This document shows positions 44,607 to 53,601 of a stretch of 64,000 nucleotides of DNA, one piece after another. The first letter of the stretch is position 1, and each line of letters opens with the position of its first letter. The notes beneath the pieces were generated by a model. It was not told the DNA's origin. It made no database searches and saw nothing but the letters and a program-made list of their open reading frames with translations. This stretch comes from Pseudomonas viridiflava. GTDB taxonomy: Bacteria > Pseudomonadota > Gammaproteobacteria > Pseudomonadales > Pseudomonadaceae. The translations under genes and the position numbers were made by a program. The DNA is taken from contig NZ_UPSE01000198.1 of the NCBI RefSeq assembly GCF_900573885.1, positions 186,001-250,000 on the forward strand, given 5' to 3'.

Positions 44607-45425
44607 ATGAGCACATTCACCACCACAGACGGCACCGAGATCTATTACAAAGACTGGGGCAGCGGTAAGCCCGTGCTGTTCAGCCACGGCTGGCCGCTGG
44701 ACGCCGACATGTGGGAATACCAAATGGAGTACCTGAGCTCCCGTGGCTACCGCACCATCGCCTTCGACCGTCGCGGCTTCGGGCGTTCGAGCCAGCCGTG
44801 GACTGGCTACGACTACAACACCTTCGCCGACGACATCGCCCAGTTGATCGAACACCTGGACCTTAAAGAAATCACCCTGGTGGGCTTCTCCATGGGTGGC
44901 GGCGATGTCAGCCGTTACATCGGTAAATACGGCACCGCCCGTGTCGCCAAGCTGGTGCTGCTGGGCGCGGTGACGCCTATCTTCGGCAAAAGTGCCTCGT
45001 TCCCTGAAGGCGTCGACGCCTCGGTATTCGATGGCATCAAAGCCGGCCTGCTGAAAGACCGCGCGCAATTCATCGCCGACTTTGCCGCCCCGTTCTATGG
45101 CACCAACCAAGGCCAGGTGGTTTCCGACGGCGTGCTGACGCAAACCCTGAACATCGCCTTGCTGGCCTCGCTCAAGGGCACTGTGGACTGCGTGACGGCG
45201 TTCGCCGAAACCGACTTCCGCCCGGACATGGCCAAAGTCGACGTGCCGACCTTGGTGATTCATGGCGACGGCGACCAGATCGTGCCGTTCGAAACCACCG
45301 GCAAGCTGGCCGCACAGCAAATCAAAGGCGCTGAACTGAAAGTGTACAAAGGCGCGCCGCACGGTTTTGCCGTAACGCACGCGCAGCAACTGAACGAAGA
45401 TCTGCTCAGCTTTATCGCTGGCTGA
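44607..45425 (+). CDS. Alpha/beta hydrolase (non-haem chloroperoxidase type)
   Basis: 272 residues. Catalytic triad visible as Ser95 in VGFSMGGGD, Asp223 in HGDGDQIVP and His252 in APHGF; oxyanion HGWPLDADMWE. Opening SxFTTTDGTEIYYKDWGSGKPVLFSHGWP is typical of the bacterial perhydrolase/arylesterase group called non-haem chloroperoxidases, which hydrolyse esters and can make peracids. No signal peptide. CAGGAGAG lies seven bases before the ATG. Confidence 0.93.
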   Translation: MSTFTTTDGTEIYYKDWGSGKPVLFSHGWPLDADMWEYQMEYLSSRGYRTIAFDRRGFGRSSQPWTGYDYNTFADDIAQLIEHLDLKEITLVGFSMGGGDVSRYIGKYGTARVAKLVLLGAVTPIFGKSASFPEGVDASVFDGIKAGLLKDRAQFIADFAAPFYGTNQGQVVSDGVLTQTLNIALLASLKGTVDCVTAFAETDFRPDMAKVDVPTLVIHGDGDQIVPFETTGKLAAQQIKGAELKVYKGAPHGFAVTHAQQLNEDLLSFIAG

Positions 45426-45582
45426 TCCGCTGCAGCGGTAGCGTTCGTTGGCGAATGCCCTGAACGGACAATTGCCTACGGACGCTGCCCGCGCGCGCTG
45501 CCCGTCCGTTCCGAGAATGCGCTGGAAACGGGCGGGAGCCTTTAGCGTGTACCGGCTTTGCGGTACAACGGGGGCTTCTTTC

Positions 45583-45810
45583 ATGCAGAGCGACACCATG
45601 GCTTTCGACTGGCACGCTGGCTCCCTGACCCTCAATACTCCCCTCGACAAACGCTTTCGCATCACCCAGAACGTGCGGCGCTTTTTGATCGCCCACTGCG
45701 GTGAACACTTCTCGCTGGACCGCGAATTCAGAGCCTGGGTACGCACCGGTGCGCCCGCCACGCTGGGCGAGCTGGTGACTGAATGGCACTCTCGGCACGG
45801 CAAGCGCTAA
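45583..45810 (+). CDS. DUF6434-domain protein
   Basis: 75 residues from ATG 45583 (an ATG five codons later, MAFDWHAG, is the alternative; GGGGG lies before the first). The pattern FDWHAGSLTLNTPLDKRFRITQNVRRFLIAHCGEHFSLDREFRAWVRTG...LGELVTEW is that of the DUF6434 domain, which often follows a SAP DNA-binding domain in larger proteins. Here it stands alone. Small, cytosolic, function unknown. Confidence 0.72.
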   Translation: MQSDTMAFDWHAGSLTLNTPLDKRFRITQNVRRFLIAHCGEHFSLDREFRAWVRTGAPATLGELVTEWHSRHGKR

Positions 45811-45932
45811 CGCACCTGCGCGATGGTTACGCCACGGCGAACATTGTCATCCCTTGGCCTTGAGGCAGAATAGGCAGCCTACGTGCGTGGCCCATGCGCC
45901 GCGCGCCCAATTGCCAACGCCAAGAGGCCAGC

Positions 45933-47636
45933 ATGATCGAAGTCACCGAGGCGTCCATCGCCGACCTGCGCGCCGCGCTCGAAAGCGGCCGCACCACCGC
46001 CGTGGAACTGGTGCAGGCGTATCTCGCGCGCATCGCCGCCTATGACGGCGCCGACACCCCGACCGCTCTCAACGCCGTGGTCGTACGCAACCCCGATGCG
46101 CTTGCAGAAGCCCAGGCCTCCGACGCCCGTCGCGCCGCCGGCAAGGTGCTCGGTCCGCTCGACGGCATTCCCTATACCGCCAAAGACAGCTACCTGGTCA
46201 AAGGCTTGACCGCCGCATCCGGCAGCCCGGCCTTTGCCAACCTGGTCGCCCAGCGCGACGCGTTCACCATCGAGCGTCTGCGCGCAGCCGGCGCCATCTG
46301 CCTGGGCAAAACCAACATGCCGCCCATGGCCAACGGTGGCATGCAGCGCGGCGTGTATGGCCGCGCCGAAAGCCCCTATAACGCCGCTTACCTGACCGCA
46401 CCGTTCGCCTCCGGCTCCTCCAACGGCGCTGGCACCGCGACAGCGGCCAGCTTTGCCGCATTTGGTCTGGCGGAAGAAACCTGGTCCAGCGGTCGTGGCC
46501 CGGCGTCCAACAACGGCCTGTGCGCCTATACGCCGTCGCGCGGGGTGATTTCCGTGCGCGGCAACTGGCCGCTGACGCCGACCATGGACGTGGTGGTGCC
46601 CTACGCGCGCACCATGGCTGACCTGCTGGAAGTGCTCGAGCAGATCGTCGCCGAAGACCCCGACACCCGAGGCGACCTCTGGCGCTTGCAGCCGTGGGTG
46701 CCGATTCCTGGAGTCGCCGAGGTGCGTCCGCCGTCTTACCCGGCGCTTGCCGCCACCCCGCAAGCGCTGGCCGGCAAACGTCTGGGCGTGCCGCGCATGT
46801 TTATCAACGCCGATCCCGAGGCCGGCACCAGCGAAGCGCCGGGCATCGGCGGGCCGACCGGGCAGCGCATTCATACCCGCGCGTCAGTGATCGACCTGTG
46901 GCAACAGGCGCGCCAGGCACTGGAAGCCGCCGGCGCCGACGTGATTGAAGTGGACTTCCCGCTGGTCTCCAACTGCGAAGGCGACCGCCCCGGTGCGCCG
47001 ACCGTGTTCAACCGTGGGCTGGTCTCGCCCGAGTTCTTGCACCATGAACTGTGGGATTTGTCGGCCTGGGCCTTTGACGAATTTCTGCAAGCCAACGGCG
47101 ACCCGGCGCTCAACCGCCTGGTGGATGTGGATGGCGCCAAAATCTTCCCCCACGACCCCGGCACCTTGCCCAACCGCGAAGGCGACCTGGCCGCCGGCAT
47201 GGACGAATACGTGCGCATGGCAGAGCGGGGCATCACCCCGTGGGACCAGATTCCAACCCTGCCGGACGGCCTGCGCGGGCTGGAGAAAACCCGGCGTATC
47301 GACCTGGAAGACTGGATGGATTCCCTGGGCCTCGACGCCGTGCTGTTCCCCACCGTCGCCGATATTGGCCCGGCAGACGCCGACGTCAACCCGGCCTCGG
47401 CCGACATCGCCTGGAGCAACGGCGTGTGGGTCGCCAACGGCAACCTCGCCATCCGCCACCTGGGCGTACCGACGGTTACTGTGCCCATGGGCGTAATGGC
47501 CGACATCGGCATGCCGGTTGGTCTGACCTTCGCCGGCCGCGCCTACGACGACTCGGCGCTGCTGCGCCTGGCCTCAGCGTATGAAGCGACGGGGAGTAAG
47601 CGCATGATTCCGCCACGTACGCCAGTGTTGAAATAA
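45933..47636 (+). CDS. Amidase-signature family hydrolase
   Basis: 567 residues, long for a bacterial amidase. Catalytic set by position: Lys84 (GIPYTAKDSYLVKG), the cis-Ser at 162/163 (ASGSSNGAGTATA) and the nucleophile Ser186 (ETWSSGRGPA). No signal peptide. AGAGGCC lies before ATG 45933. It hydrolyses a C-N bond of an amide or carbamate; substrate unknown. The gene ends just before a REP and a hairpin repeat, converging on a LysR gene. Confidence 0.9.
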   Translation: MIEVTEASIADLRAALESGRTTAVELVQAYLARIAAYDGADTPTALNAVVVRNPDALAEAQASDARRAAGKVLGPLDGIPYTAKDSYLVKGLTAASGSPAFANLVAQRDAFTIERLRAAGAICLGKTNMPPMANGGMQRGVYGRAESPYNAAYLTAPFASGSSNGAGTATAASFAAFGLAEETWSSGRGPASNNGLCAYTPSRGVISVRGNWPLTPTMDVVVPYARTMADLLEVLEQIVAEDPDTRGDLWRLQPWVPIPGVAEVRPPSYPALAATPQALAGKRLGVPRMFINADPEAGTSEAPGIGGPTGQRIHTRASVIDLWQQARQALEAAGADVIEVDFPLVSNCEGDRPGAPTVFNRGLVSPEFLHHELWDLSAWAFDEFLQANGDPALNRLVDVDGAKIFPHDPGTLPNREGDLAAGMDEYVRMAERGITPWDQIPTLPDGLRGLEKTRRIDLEDWMDSLGLDAVLFPTVADIGPADADVNPASADIAWSNGVWVANGNLAIRHLGVPTVTVPMGVMADIGMPVGLTFAGRAYDDSALLRLASAYEATGSKRMIPPRTPVLK

Positions 47637-47646
47637 AGAAAAAAAC

Positions 47647-47675
47647 CTGTGGGAGCGGCTTTAGCCGCGATGGGG
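47647..47675. repeat. Single REP sequence
   Basis: CTGTGGGAGCGGCTTTAGCC followed by GCGATGGGG; one palindromic REP unit after the amidase gene. Confidence 0.82.
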
Positions 47676-47713
47676 TGGGCCTGCAAAGCCCACTTCCAGC
47701 AGCGCTTTAAAGC

Positions 47714-47763
47714 TGGCCCTCTCCCCAGCCCTCTCCCGCAAGCGGGAGAGGGGGCAGACCGCG
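47714..47763. repeat. Hairpin repeat, copy 2 (inverted relative to copy 1)
   Basis: GGCCCTCTCCCCAGC then the hairpin CCTCTCCCGC / GCGGGAGAGG and CAGACCGCGT. Reverse complement of copy 1 at 35301-35350 except for one missing G. Lies between the convergent amidase and LysR genes. Confidence 0.85.
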
Positions 47764-47813
47764 TTTTTCCTGCTTACTCTTTTGTCCCCCTGGTCCGCCT
47801 GCGCGGCAGATAG

Positions 47814-48722
47814 TCACGCCATGTCACTCAAACTGAATTCTTCCCCAAGAAAATCAATCAACGTACGCACCGACGGCAGCAACCCGCGCCGCGAGGGAAA
47901 GATGGCGTGCACGATTCCGCATTTCGGCGTCCACCCCGGCAGCATTTCAACCAGCGTGCCGGCCGCCAGGTCATCGCGCACCGCCACCCTTGGTAAATGC
48001 ACAATCCCCACGCCGGCCAGTGCGGCGTCGCGTAGGGCGCGCAGGTCGTCGGTGACCATGCGCGGGCGGTGGTTTATCTGCAGGCTCGCGCCTTCGGTGT
48101 TGAACAACTCCCACTGATATTCACGCTGCTGCCCGCCCCAGAACAGGCTCGGCAGGCGGCTCAGTTCTTCCGGCGCAAAACCCACGTCCAGGCACTGCGC
48201 GTACTGCGGATGGCCGACAAGGCATTGCGTGCTGTTGCCCAGCACCTTCATCACCATGTCGGTGTTTTCCAGCGGCGGAAAGCGCACGCGCAGGGCGATG
48301 TCGAAGCCTTCGTGCAGCACGTCCACGCGGCGGTTGGTGGCTTCAATCGCCAGCTCCACCAACGGGTACTTGAGCATGTAGCGCGTCAGCATCGGCCCCA
48401 CCCACGAGTTCAGCAGCGTAGTGGGGCAGGCGAGCCGCACCAGGCCGCGCGGCTCGCTGCGGTTGCGCTCGATCACCTCGGCCGCGCTTTCCGCCTCCAC
48501 GCGCATGGCCACGCAGCGCTGGTAATAGGCCTGGCCGATTTCCGTCAACGCGTTATGCCGGCTGGTGCGGTGCAGCAGGCGCACGCCCAGGCGTTCTTCC
48601 AACTGCGTAATGCGCCGGCTGAGTTTGGACTTGGGCATATCGAGCGCCCGCCCGGCTGCGGCAAAGCCACCGTGTTCCACCACTTGGGTGAAGTAGTAGA
48701 GGGTGTTGAGGTCTTCCAACAT
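47814..48722 (-). CDS. LysR-family transcriptional regulator
   Basis: 302 residues. Winged helix-turn-helix at 5-64 (LNTLYYFTQVVEHGGFAAAGRALDMPKSKLSRRITQLEERLGVRLLHRTSR); the KSKLSRRI recognition helix is typical of the CrgA/YafC-like subgroup. The effector domain ends in RTLIDFLGEEF. It is divergent from the ycaC-like gene and probably controls it. Confidence 0.9.
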   Translation of the reverse strand: MLEDLNTLYYFTQVVEHGGFAAAGRALDMPKSKLSRRITQLEERLGVRLLHRTSRHNALTEIGQAYYQRCVAMRVEAESAAEVIERNRSEPRGLVRLACPTTLLNSWVGPMLTRYMLKYPLVELAIEATNRRVDVLHEGFDIALRVRFPPLENTDMVMKVLGNSTQCLVGHPQYAQCLDVGFAPEELSRLPSLFWGGQQREYQWELFNTEGASLQINHRPRMVTDDLRALRDAALAGVGIVHLPRVAVRDDLAAGTLVEMLPGWTPKCGIVHAIFPSRRGLLPSVRTLIDFLGEEFSLSDMA

Positions 48723-48885
48723 CGTTCTCCAAATAGAACGCTAGAGGCAATTTTTGCAGTCTAGTGCAAAAAGAGTGTCGATTTTAAGCTTTACCCATAC
48801 CGCAGCGAACACAAACGCAGCGGCAAACGAAACACACCCTTACCGCCGACTAACCGGCACCCAAACAGAAAGCGAGGAACGCACC

Positions 48886-49518
48886 ATGACTACTTCTTAC
48901 AAATACAACCGTCTCGACAAAGACAACGCCGTGGTTCTGCTGGTCGACCATCAAGCCGGTTTGCTCTCCCTGGTTCGCGACATCGAACCGGACAAATTCA
49001 AAAACAACGTGCTGGCGGTTGCTGATCTGGCCAAGTTCTTCAAGCTGCCAACCATCCTCACCACCAGCTTTGAAACCGGCCCCAACGGCCCGCTGATGCC
49101 AGAGCTGAAAGAGATGTTCCCCGACGCGCCGTACATCGCTCGCCCTGGTCAGATCAACGCCTGGGACAACGAAGATTTCGTTAAAGCCATCAAGGCCACC
49201 GGCAAGAAACAACTGATCATCGCCGGCGTAGTAACCGAAGTGTGCGTAGCGTTCCCGGCGCTGTCGGCCATCGAAGAAGGCTTCGACGTGTTCGTGGTCA
49301 CCGACGCCTCCGGCACCTTCAACGAAATGACCCGCGACGCCGCCTGGGACCGCATGTCCGCTGCCGGTGCGCAACTGATGAACTGGTTTGGCGTGGCCTG
49401 CGAACTGCACCGCGACTGGCGCAACGACATCGAAGGCTTGGGCACCTTGTGCGCCAACCACATTCCGGACTACCGCAACCTGTTCACCAGCTACAACGCG
49501 CTGACGGCCAAGAAATAA
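48886..49518 (+). CDS. ycaC: YcaC-like isochorismatase-family hydrolase
   Basis: 210 residues of the cysteine-hydrolase superfamily. Catalytic Asp21 (VVLLVDHQAGLLSL) and Cys120 (IIAGVVTEVCVAFPALSA) are in place; NAWDNEDFVKAI and LGVACELHRDWRNDIEGLG match YcaC. YcaC forms octamers; the true substrate is unknown, and the isochorismatase name reflects fold only. GAGGAACGCACC precedes the ATG. A strong terminator follows. Confidence 0.92.
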   Translation: MTTSYKYNRLDKDNAVVLLVDHQAGLLSLVRDIEPDKFKNNVLAVADLAKFFKLPTILTTSFETGPNGPLMPELKEMFPDAPYIARPGQINAWDNEDFVKAIKATGKKQLIIAGVVTEVCVAFPALSAIEEGFDVFVVTDASGTFNEMTRDAAWDRMSAAGAQLMNWFGVACELHRDWRNDIEGLGTLCANHIPDYRNLFTSYNALTAKK

Positions 49519-49536
49519 GGAGGGCGGGGTACGAAC

Positions 49537-49566
49537 AAAACGGGGCTCAAATGAGCCCCGTTTTTT
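49537..49566 (+). terminator. Rho-independent terminator
   Basis: AAAACGGGGCTCA / TGAGCCCCGTTTT stem with a short loop and a T-run; ends the ycaC-like gene. Confidence 0.92.
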
Positions 49567-49574
49567 CGCCTTTT

Positions 49575-49663
49575 TGTAGGAGCGAGCTTGCTCGCGAATG
49601 GGAGCAGCTCGGTTCTCCTGAAGCCCCTGCGTTGCCTTCATTCGCGAGCAAGCTCGCTCCTAC
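49575..49663. repeat. REP doublet
   Basis: TGTAGGAGCGAGCTTGCTCG at the left and CGAGCAAGCTCGCTCCTAC at the right, 40 bp apart; same subtype as the doublet at 20754-20818. Confidence 0.92.
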
Positions 49664-49685
49664 TTGTCTACCGCGTCGCTGGCAT

Positions 49686-51044
49686 CTATCCAGGAAACAC
49701 CAACGAAAACACCGTGCTCCCCTCATCACTGCGCACCCGAACCTCGCCCCCATGCGCCTGCATAATCGACCGCACAATCGCCAACCCCAACCCGCCAGAA
49801 TCCCCCGGCTGCGCGCGCGACGGATCGCAGCGGTAGAAGCGTTCAAACAGATGCGGCACATGCTCGGCCCCAATCGCGGGCCCGAGGTTATGCACGCTCA
49901 CTTCAACCTCAGCGCCAACCGCCCGGGAACTCAACGTAATCGGCTGACCCACCTCGCCATAGCGCAAGGCATTCGCCAGCAAGTTCGCCAGCGCCCGGCG
50001 CAGTAAGTCCGGGTCGGCCAGCACCGTGCCGTGGGCTTCATTGCGCAACGTCACCTCGCGCTCTTCGGCCATGCCTTCGAAGTACTCGCACAACTGCTCG
50101 CCCAGCGCGTGCAAGTTCACCGGCTGACGGTTGATCACCGCCTGCTCGGTGCGCGCCAGAAACAGCATGCTGTCGATCATGCGCGCCAGCCGTTCGTATT
50201 CTTCCTGGTTCGACACCAGCAAATCTTCGTACACCGCCACCGTGCGTTCGCGCTGCAGGGTTTGCTGAGTGTGGCCCATCAGGTTGCTCAGCGGTGTGCG
50301 CATTTCGTGGGCCAGGTCTTCGCAGAAGCGCGACAGTTGGCCGAAGCCGCTTTCAAGGCGCGCCAGCATGTGATTGAGCGCCTGGCTCAGCGCCTGCAAT
50401 TCCGCCGTGGTCTGAAATTCATCCAGCCGCAGGTGCAAATGGTGGCTGTCGATGGCCGCCGTACGCTGCGCCAACTCCCGCACAGGGCGCAGCCCGCGCT
50501 GGCTCACCAGCCAACCGAGCCCGAACGCCAGGAGCATGCCGGCGCCGAGTGCCAGCCAGAGTTTCAGCCGATACGCCGCCAGCATCTGATCACGCTCGGT
50601 GAGCAGCTTGCCGGCAATCAGCGTGAGCTGTTGGTCACCACGGGCCATGTTTTGCCAGGCCAAGCGCAGCGGATGGCCAGCCGGGTCGTCGCCAAGCTGG
50701 GCGGTGGCGGCGGCCGACAGAGCAGGGCGGGGCAGACCGGGCGGGTTGATTTCGATGAGCACGCGGCCGGCGTCGTCCACCACCCACAGCAGATTGTCGC
50801 GATTGCCCAGCATGTTCTCGTACAGCTGCGGCCGTTCGCGCAGCGCCTCGATGCTCTGGTTGTCACTCAAAATCGCCTGCATACGCTGCACCCGGCCCAG
50901 CAGCGCCTGGTCATCGCGCCAGGCGATTTCCCGTTGCAGCGAGTGGTACAGGTAAAAGCCAATCGCGCCCAACAACAGCGCGCTGACCAACGCAAACATC
51001 AGCGCCAGCCGCACACTCAGCGCACGCGGCGCCCAGCGCTTCAC
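49686..51044 (-). CDS. Sensor histidine kinase, HprS/CusS-like
   Basis: 452 residues. Membrane helices at about 11-33 ([23 protein letters not shown]) and 162-181 ([19 protein letters not shown]) enclose a periplasmic sensor of about 125 residues; HAMP follows; the H-box is [16 protein letters not shown] with His247; N, G1 and G2 boxes are [11 protein letters not shown], and [11 protein letters not shown]. Belongs to the heavy-metal-sensor kinase family (CusS, CopS, HprS). The GTG start at 51044 overlaps the regulator stop as GTGA. The HprS assignment rests on the box and neighbours, not on the kinase sequence alone. Confidence 0.92.
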   Translation of the reverse strand: MKRWAPRALSVRLALMFALVSALLLGAIGFYLYHSLQREIAWRDDQALLGRVQRMQAILSDNQSIEALRERPQLYENMLGNRDNLLWVVDDAGRVLIEINPPGLPRPALSAAATAQLGDDPAGHPLRLAWQNMARGDQQLTLIAGKLLTERDQMLAAYRLKLWLALGAGMLLAFGLGWLVSQRGLRPVRELAQRTAAIDSHHLHLRLDEFQTTAELQALSQALNHMLARLESGFGQLSRFCEDLAHEMRTPLSNLMGHTQQTLQRERTVAVYEDLLVSNQEEYERLARMIDSMLFLARTEQAVINRQPVNLHALGEQLCEYFEGMAEEREVTLRNEAHGTVLADPDLLRRALANLLANALRYGEVGQPITLSSRAVGAEVEVSVHNLGPAIGAEHVPHLFERFYRCDPSRAQPGDSGGLGLAIVRSIMQAHGGEVRVRSDEGSTVFSLVFPG

Positions 51045-51712
51045 GGCTGCACCGCCAGCGTGTAGCCCATGCCGCGTACGGTGTGAATGAGTTTGCAGGT
51101 GAACGGGTCGTCCACCTTGGCGCGCAGGCGGCGGATGGCGACGTCCACCACATTGGTGTCGCTGTCGAAATTCATTTGCCACACCTGCGAAGCAATCTGC
51201 GCCCGCGACAACACTTCGCCCTCACGGCTGAGCAGCAAATGCAGCAGGGCGAATTCCTTGTTCGTCAGCGTCAGCCGCTGGCCCTGACGCGTAACCTGGC
51301 GGCGCAGCAAGTCGAGGTGTAAATCCGCCACCAGGAACTGCTCCACCTCGCGCGGCGGACCTCGGCGCAGCAAGGTACGCACCCGCGCCAGCAACTCGGC
51401 ATAGGAAAACGGCTTCACCAGATAATCGTCAGCGCCCAGCTCCAGGCCTTTCACACGGTCTTCCACCGCGTCGCGCGCCGTCAGAAACAGCACCGGGGTT
51501 TGCTGTTTGCGGCGGATGATCTGCAACAACTGCCAGCCGTCGATGCCCGGCAGTTGCACATCCAGAATGATCAAATCGAACGTGTGCTCTTGCGCCAGGT
51601 GCTGGCCGTCCAGGCCGTTGTGCGCGACCTCCACCAAATAGCCCGACTCACTCAGCCCCTTACGCAAGTAATCGGCCGTTTTCACTTCGTCTTCCACCAG
51701 CAGAATACGCAT
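51041..51712 (-). CDS. OmpR-family response regulator, HprR/CusR-like
   Basis: 223 residues. The receiver has the acid pair VEDE, phospho-acceptor Asp51 ([14 protein letters not shown]) and Lys100 (DDYLVKPF); the winged-helix output domain has [30 protein letters not shown] and [17 protein letters not shown], as in CusR/HprR. GAGGAACCC lies before ATG 51712. An 18-bp palindrome matching the E. coli HprR/CusR box at 16 of 18 positions lies upstream, between it and the divergent operon. Confidence 0.93.
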   Translation of the reverse strand: MRILLVEDEVKTADYLRKGLSESGYLVEVAHNGLDGQHLAQEHTFDLIILDVQLPGIDGWQLLQIIRRKQQTPVLFLTARDAVEDRVKGLELGADDYLVKPFSYAELLARVRTLLRRGPPREVEQFLVADLHLDLLRRQVTRQGQRLTLTNKEFALLHLLLSREGEVLSRAQIASQVWQMNFDSDTNVVDVAIRRLRAKVDDPFTCKLIHTVRGMGYTLAVQP

Positions 51713-51763
51713 GGGTTCCTCCACCACAGGCGCATAAGGCTAGGCGTTTGCGCGCCGTTGGCC

Positions 51764-51781
51764 CATTACAAATTCGTAATG
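51764..51781. promoter_or_regulatory. HprR/CusR-type operator
   Basis: CATTACAAATTCGTAATG: a perfect CATTAC-N6-GTAATG palindrome. It differs at two central positions from the box I recall for E. coli HprR. It lies 51 bp before the response regulator start and 69 bp before the GlcG-like gene, so it can control both directions. Confidence 0.75.
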
Positions 51782-51850
51782 CAGGCGTAATCGGCCCGTG
51801 GGGCAGGGCGGCGCACCATGGCGGCCACTTGTCACCGACCGGAAAACGCC

Positions 51851-52354
51851 ATGCTTAGCCGAATCGCCCCACTCACGCTGCTCACCCTCGCCTTTAGTGC
51901 CACCGCCCTGGCCGCCCCGGCTGCCGCACCGGTGGCCCAACGCGCCGACGTTACCCTGGCCCTGGCCAACCAACTGCTCGACACCACGCTCGCCACTTGC
52001 CACGCCCTCGGCCAAACCGCCGTCGCTGCCGTAGTGGACCGCGGCGGCAACCTGGTGGCGGTGCAACGTGACGACAACGTCGGCCCGCACAACACCCTGG
52101 CCGCGCAACGCAAAGCCTTTACCGCGCTGTCGACCAAAACCGCCACCAGCACCCTCGCCGAACGCGCCCGCAGCAACCCCGACGCCGCCAACCTCACCTC
52201 CGTCAGCGAACTGCTGCTGCTCGGCGGCGGGCTGCCCTTGCGCGTCGTTGACCAGGTGATCGGCGCCATCGGGGTAGCCGGCGCAGGCGGCAGCGCCAAC
52301 GACGAAGGCTGCGCCCAGAAAGCCATTTCCCAACACCTACCTACCCAGCCATAA
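51851..52354 (+). CDS. Exported GlcG/HbpS-family protein
   Basis: 167 residues with a signal peptide (LTLLTLAFSATALA-APAAA). The mature GlcG/HbpS domain (ADVTLALANQLLDTTLATCHALGQTAVAAVVDRGGNLVAVQRDDNVGPHNTLAAQRKAFTALS, ending GGLPLRVVDQVIGAIGVAGAGGSANDEGCAQKA) belongs to a family with haem- or cofactor-binding members such as HbpS. Role here unknown; periplasmic redox sensing or binding fits the neighbouring HprRS-like system. The hydroxyisourate hydrolase gene follows after 15 bp. Confidence 0.88.
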   Translation: MLSRIAPLTLLTLAFSATALAAPAAAPVAQRADVTLALANQLLDTTLATCHALGQTAVAAVVDRGGNLVAVQRDDNVGPHNTLAAQRKAFTALSTKTATSTLAERARSNPDAANLTSVSELLLLGGGLPLRVVDQVIGAIGVAGAGGSANDEGCAQKAISQHLPTQP

Positions 52355-52369
52355 CCCAGGAGCTCACCC

Positions 52370-52780
52370 ATGAAACGCCTTACCACCTTGCTCGCCAGCC
52401 TGGCCCTCAGCGCCGTCGCCAGCCTTGCCCACGCCGCCGACAACCCCTTGAGCGTGCACGTACTCAACCTGCAAGACGGCCTGCCGTCCTCCGACGTGCG
52501 CGTAACCCTGGAACAACAAACCGGCGCCACCTGGACCCTGCTCAACAGCGGCACCACCAACGAACAAGGCCGCATTCCCGCCCTGTACCCCGAAGGCAAA
52601 AAACTGGAAAAAGGCACCTACCGCGTCACCTTCAAAACCGGCGACTGGTTCCGCAGCCACAACGCCGCCACCTTCTTCCCCGAAGTGCCCGTAATCTTCG
52701 CCGTCGACGGTGCCGTGGCGCATTACCACATTCCGTTGCTGCTGAGCCCGTATGGTTTCTCGACCTATCGCGGGAACTAA
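52370..52780 (+). CDS. hiuH: 5-hydroxyisourate hydrolase (transthyretin-like), periplasmic
   Basis: 136 residues; hydrolyses 5-hydroxyisourate from urate oxidation. Signal peptide MKRLTTLLASLALSAVASLAHA shows export, like the E. coli HiuH rather than cytosolic enzymes of purine operons. Active-site motifs: LSVHVLNLQDG (conserved His), an inner Arg in DVRVTLEQ, and the C-terminal HYHIPLLLSPYGFSTYRGN, where the family end is YRGS, so the last residue is Asn instead of Ser. In E. coli hiuH lies opposite hprRS, as here. Confidence 0.93.
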   Translation: MKRLTTLLASLALSAVASLAHAADNPLSVHVLNLQDGLPSSDVRVTLEQQTGATWTLLNSGTTNEQGRIPALYPEGKKLEKGTYRVTFKTGDWFRSHNAATFFPEVPVIFAVDGAVAHYHIPLLLSPYGFSTYRGN

Positions 52781-52787
52781 CAAACGC

Positions 52788-52815
52788 AAAAAGCCCCGCA
52801 AATGCGGGGCTTTTT
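52788..52815 (+). terminator. Rho-independent terminator
   Basis: AAAAGCCCCGCA / TGCGGGGCTTTT with an AA-rich loop and T-run, eight bases after the hydroxyisourate hydrolase stop. Confidence 0.92.
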
Positions 52816-52844
52816 GATGATGGAGGCACAGCGACAAGCTCACT

Positions 52845-52877
52845 CGTAGGTTGCGGTTGAGCGCAGCGAAGCCCAAC
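52845..52877. repeat. Half copy of the palindromic element
   Basis: CGTAGGTTGCGGTTGAGCG followed by CAGCGAAGCCCAAC, matching one arm of the element at 42921-43050. Only one arm is present here. Confidence 0.65.
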
Positions 52878-52923
52878 AGGGCGCGAACTCATTCCTCCGA
52901 CCAAGCGCAGTTTTCAACCTGCT

Positions 52924-53487
52924 CTACAGAAATGTTACGTACCCCCAAACCAGAACGACCCAGAACATCAATCCGAACGCCAGGCATAGGTAGTTAGAGA
53001 ACGACAGCCGAGAATTGCGTGCACCTGTCGAATCGCCACTCGCCTGGTTAGCTTTGCGTTGTAATCCAATTAAGGGGATCAAGCTGAGCAACCCAAAAAG
53101 ATCAAACCCAATGGCCATCGCTTTCGGTATTTCCCACGGGATCGTGCTTCTGCCAAGTAGCGTTCCCGTTACGGCGATAATGACGAACCAGAACGGCGCA
53201 TCGTTATAGCGCCGGGTAACTATTTTCCGGGCATCGAGCAGACTGTTCATTCGTCGAGACAAAGCATGTATGAAAAATATAGAAAACAGCCCACGGAAAA
53301 ATGGCCAGATTCTTTTCGGCATACTGCCGCGTTGACTGCTCCACTGCTTGTAACCCCAATACACCTGATACGTCCCCAAGGTACCGACAAACATAATCAT
53401 CATCTTGGGGATCGAGGTGACAAAAAAGCCCTCTTGCTGTTCTTCCTCCAGCAATGCGGCGGCGGGGGGCTGATAAATGTTTTCCAT
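52924..53487 (-). CDS. Hypothetical inner-membrane protein
   Basis: 187 residues with four or five hydrophobic segments (MMIMFVGTLGTYQVYWGY; FFRGLFSIFFIHAL; FWFVIIAVTGTLLG; AIGFDLFGLLSLIPLIGL; YLCLAFGLMFWVVLVWGYVTFL). AGGACG precedes ATG 53487 (MENIYQPPAAALLEEEQQEG). The N-terminal FFVTSIPKMMIM-YWGYKQW part is shared by several unnamed Pseudomonas membrane proteins. Function unknown. Confidence 0.78.
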   Translation of the reverse strand: MENIYQPPAAALLEEEQQEGFFVTSIPKMMIMFVGTLGTYQVYWGYKQWSSQRGSMPKRIWPFFRGLFSIFFIHALSRRMNSLLDARKIVTRRYNDAPFWFVIIAVTGTLLGRSTIPWEIPKAMAIGFDLFGLLSLIPLIGLQRKANQASGDSTGARNSRLSFSNYLCLAFGLMFWVVLVWGYVTFL

Positions 53488-53601
53488 AAGTCGTCCTGAT
53501 ACGAATGCGCGAGGGAAACCGGGCCGTTTGCAGATGCTGTCTCCCATGCCTCGCGCAGTTTTGCGTTGCGGTCAGAAATGCGCCGCTTTGCCGGCGCGTT
53601 T

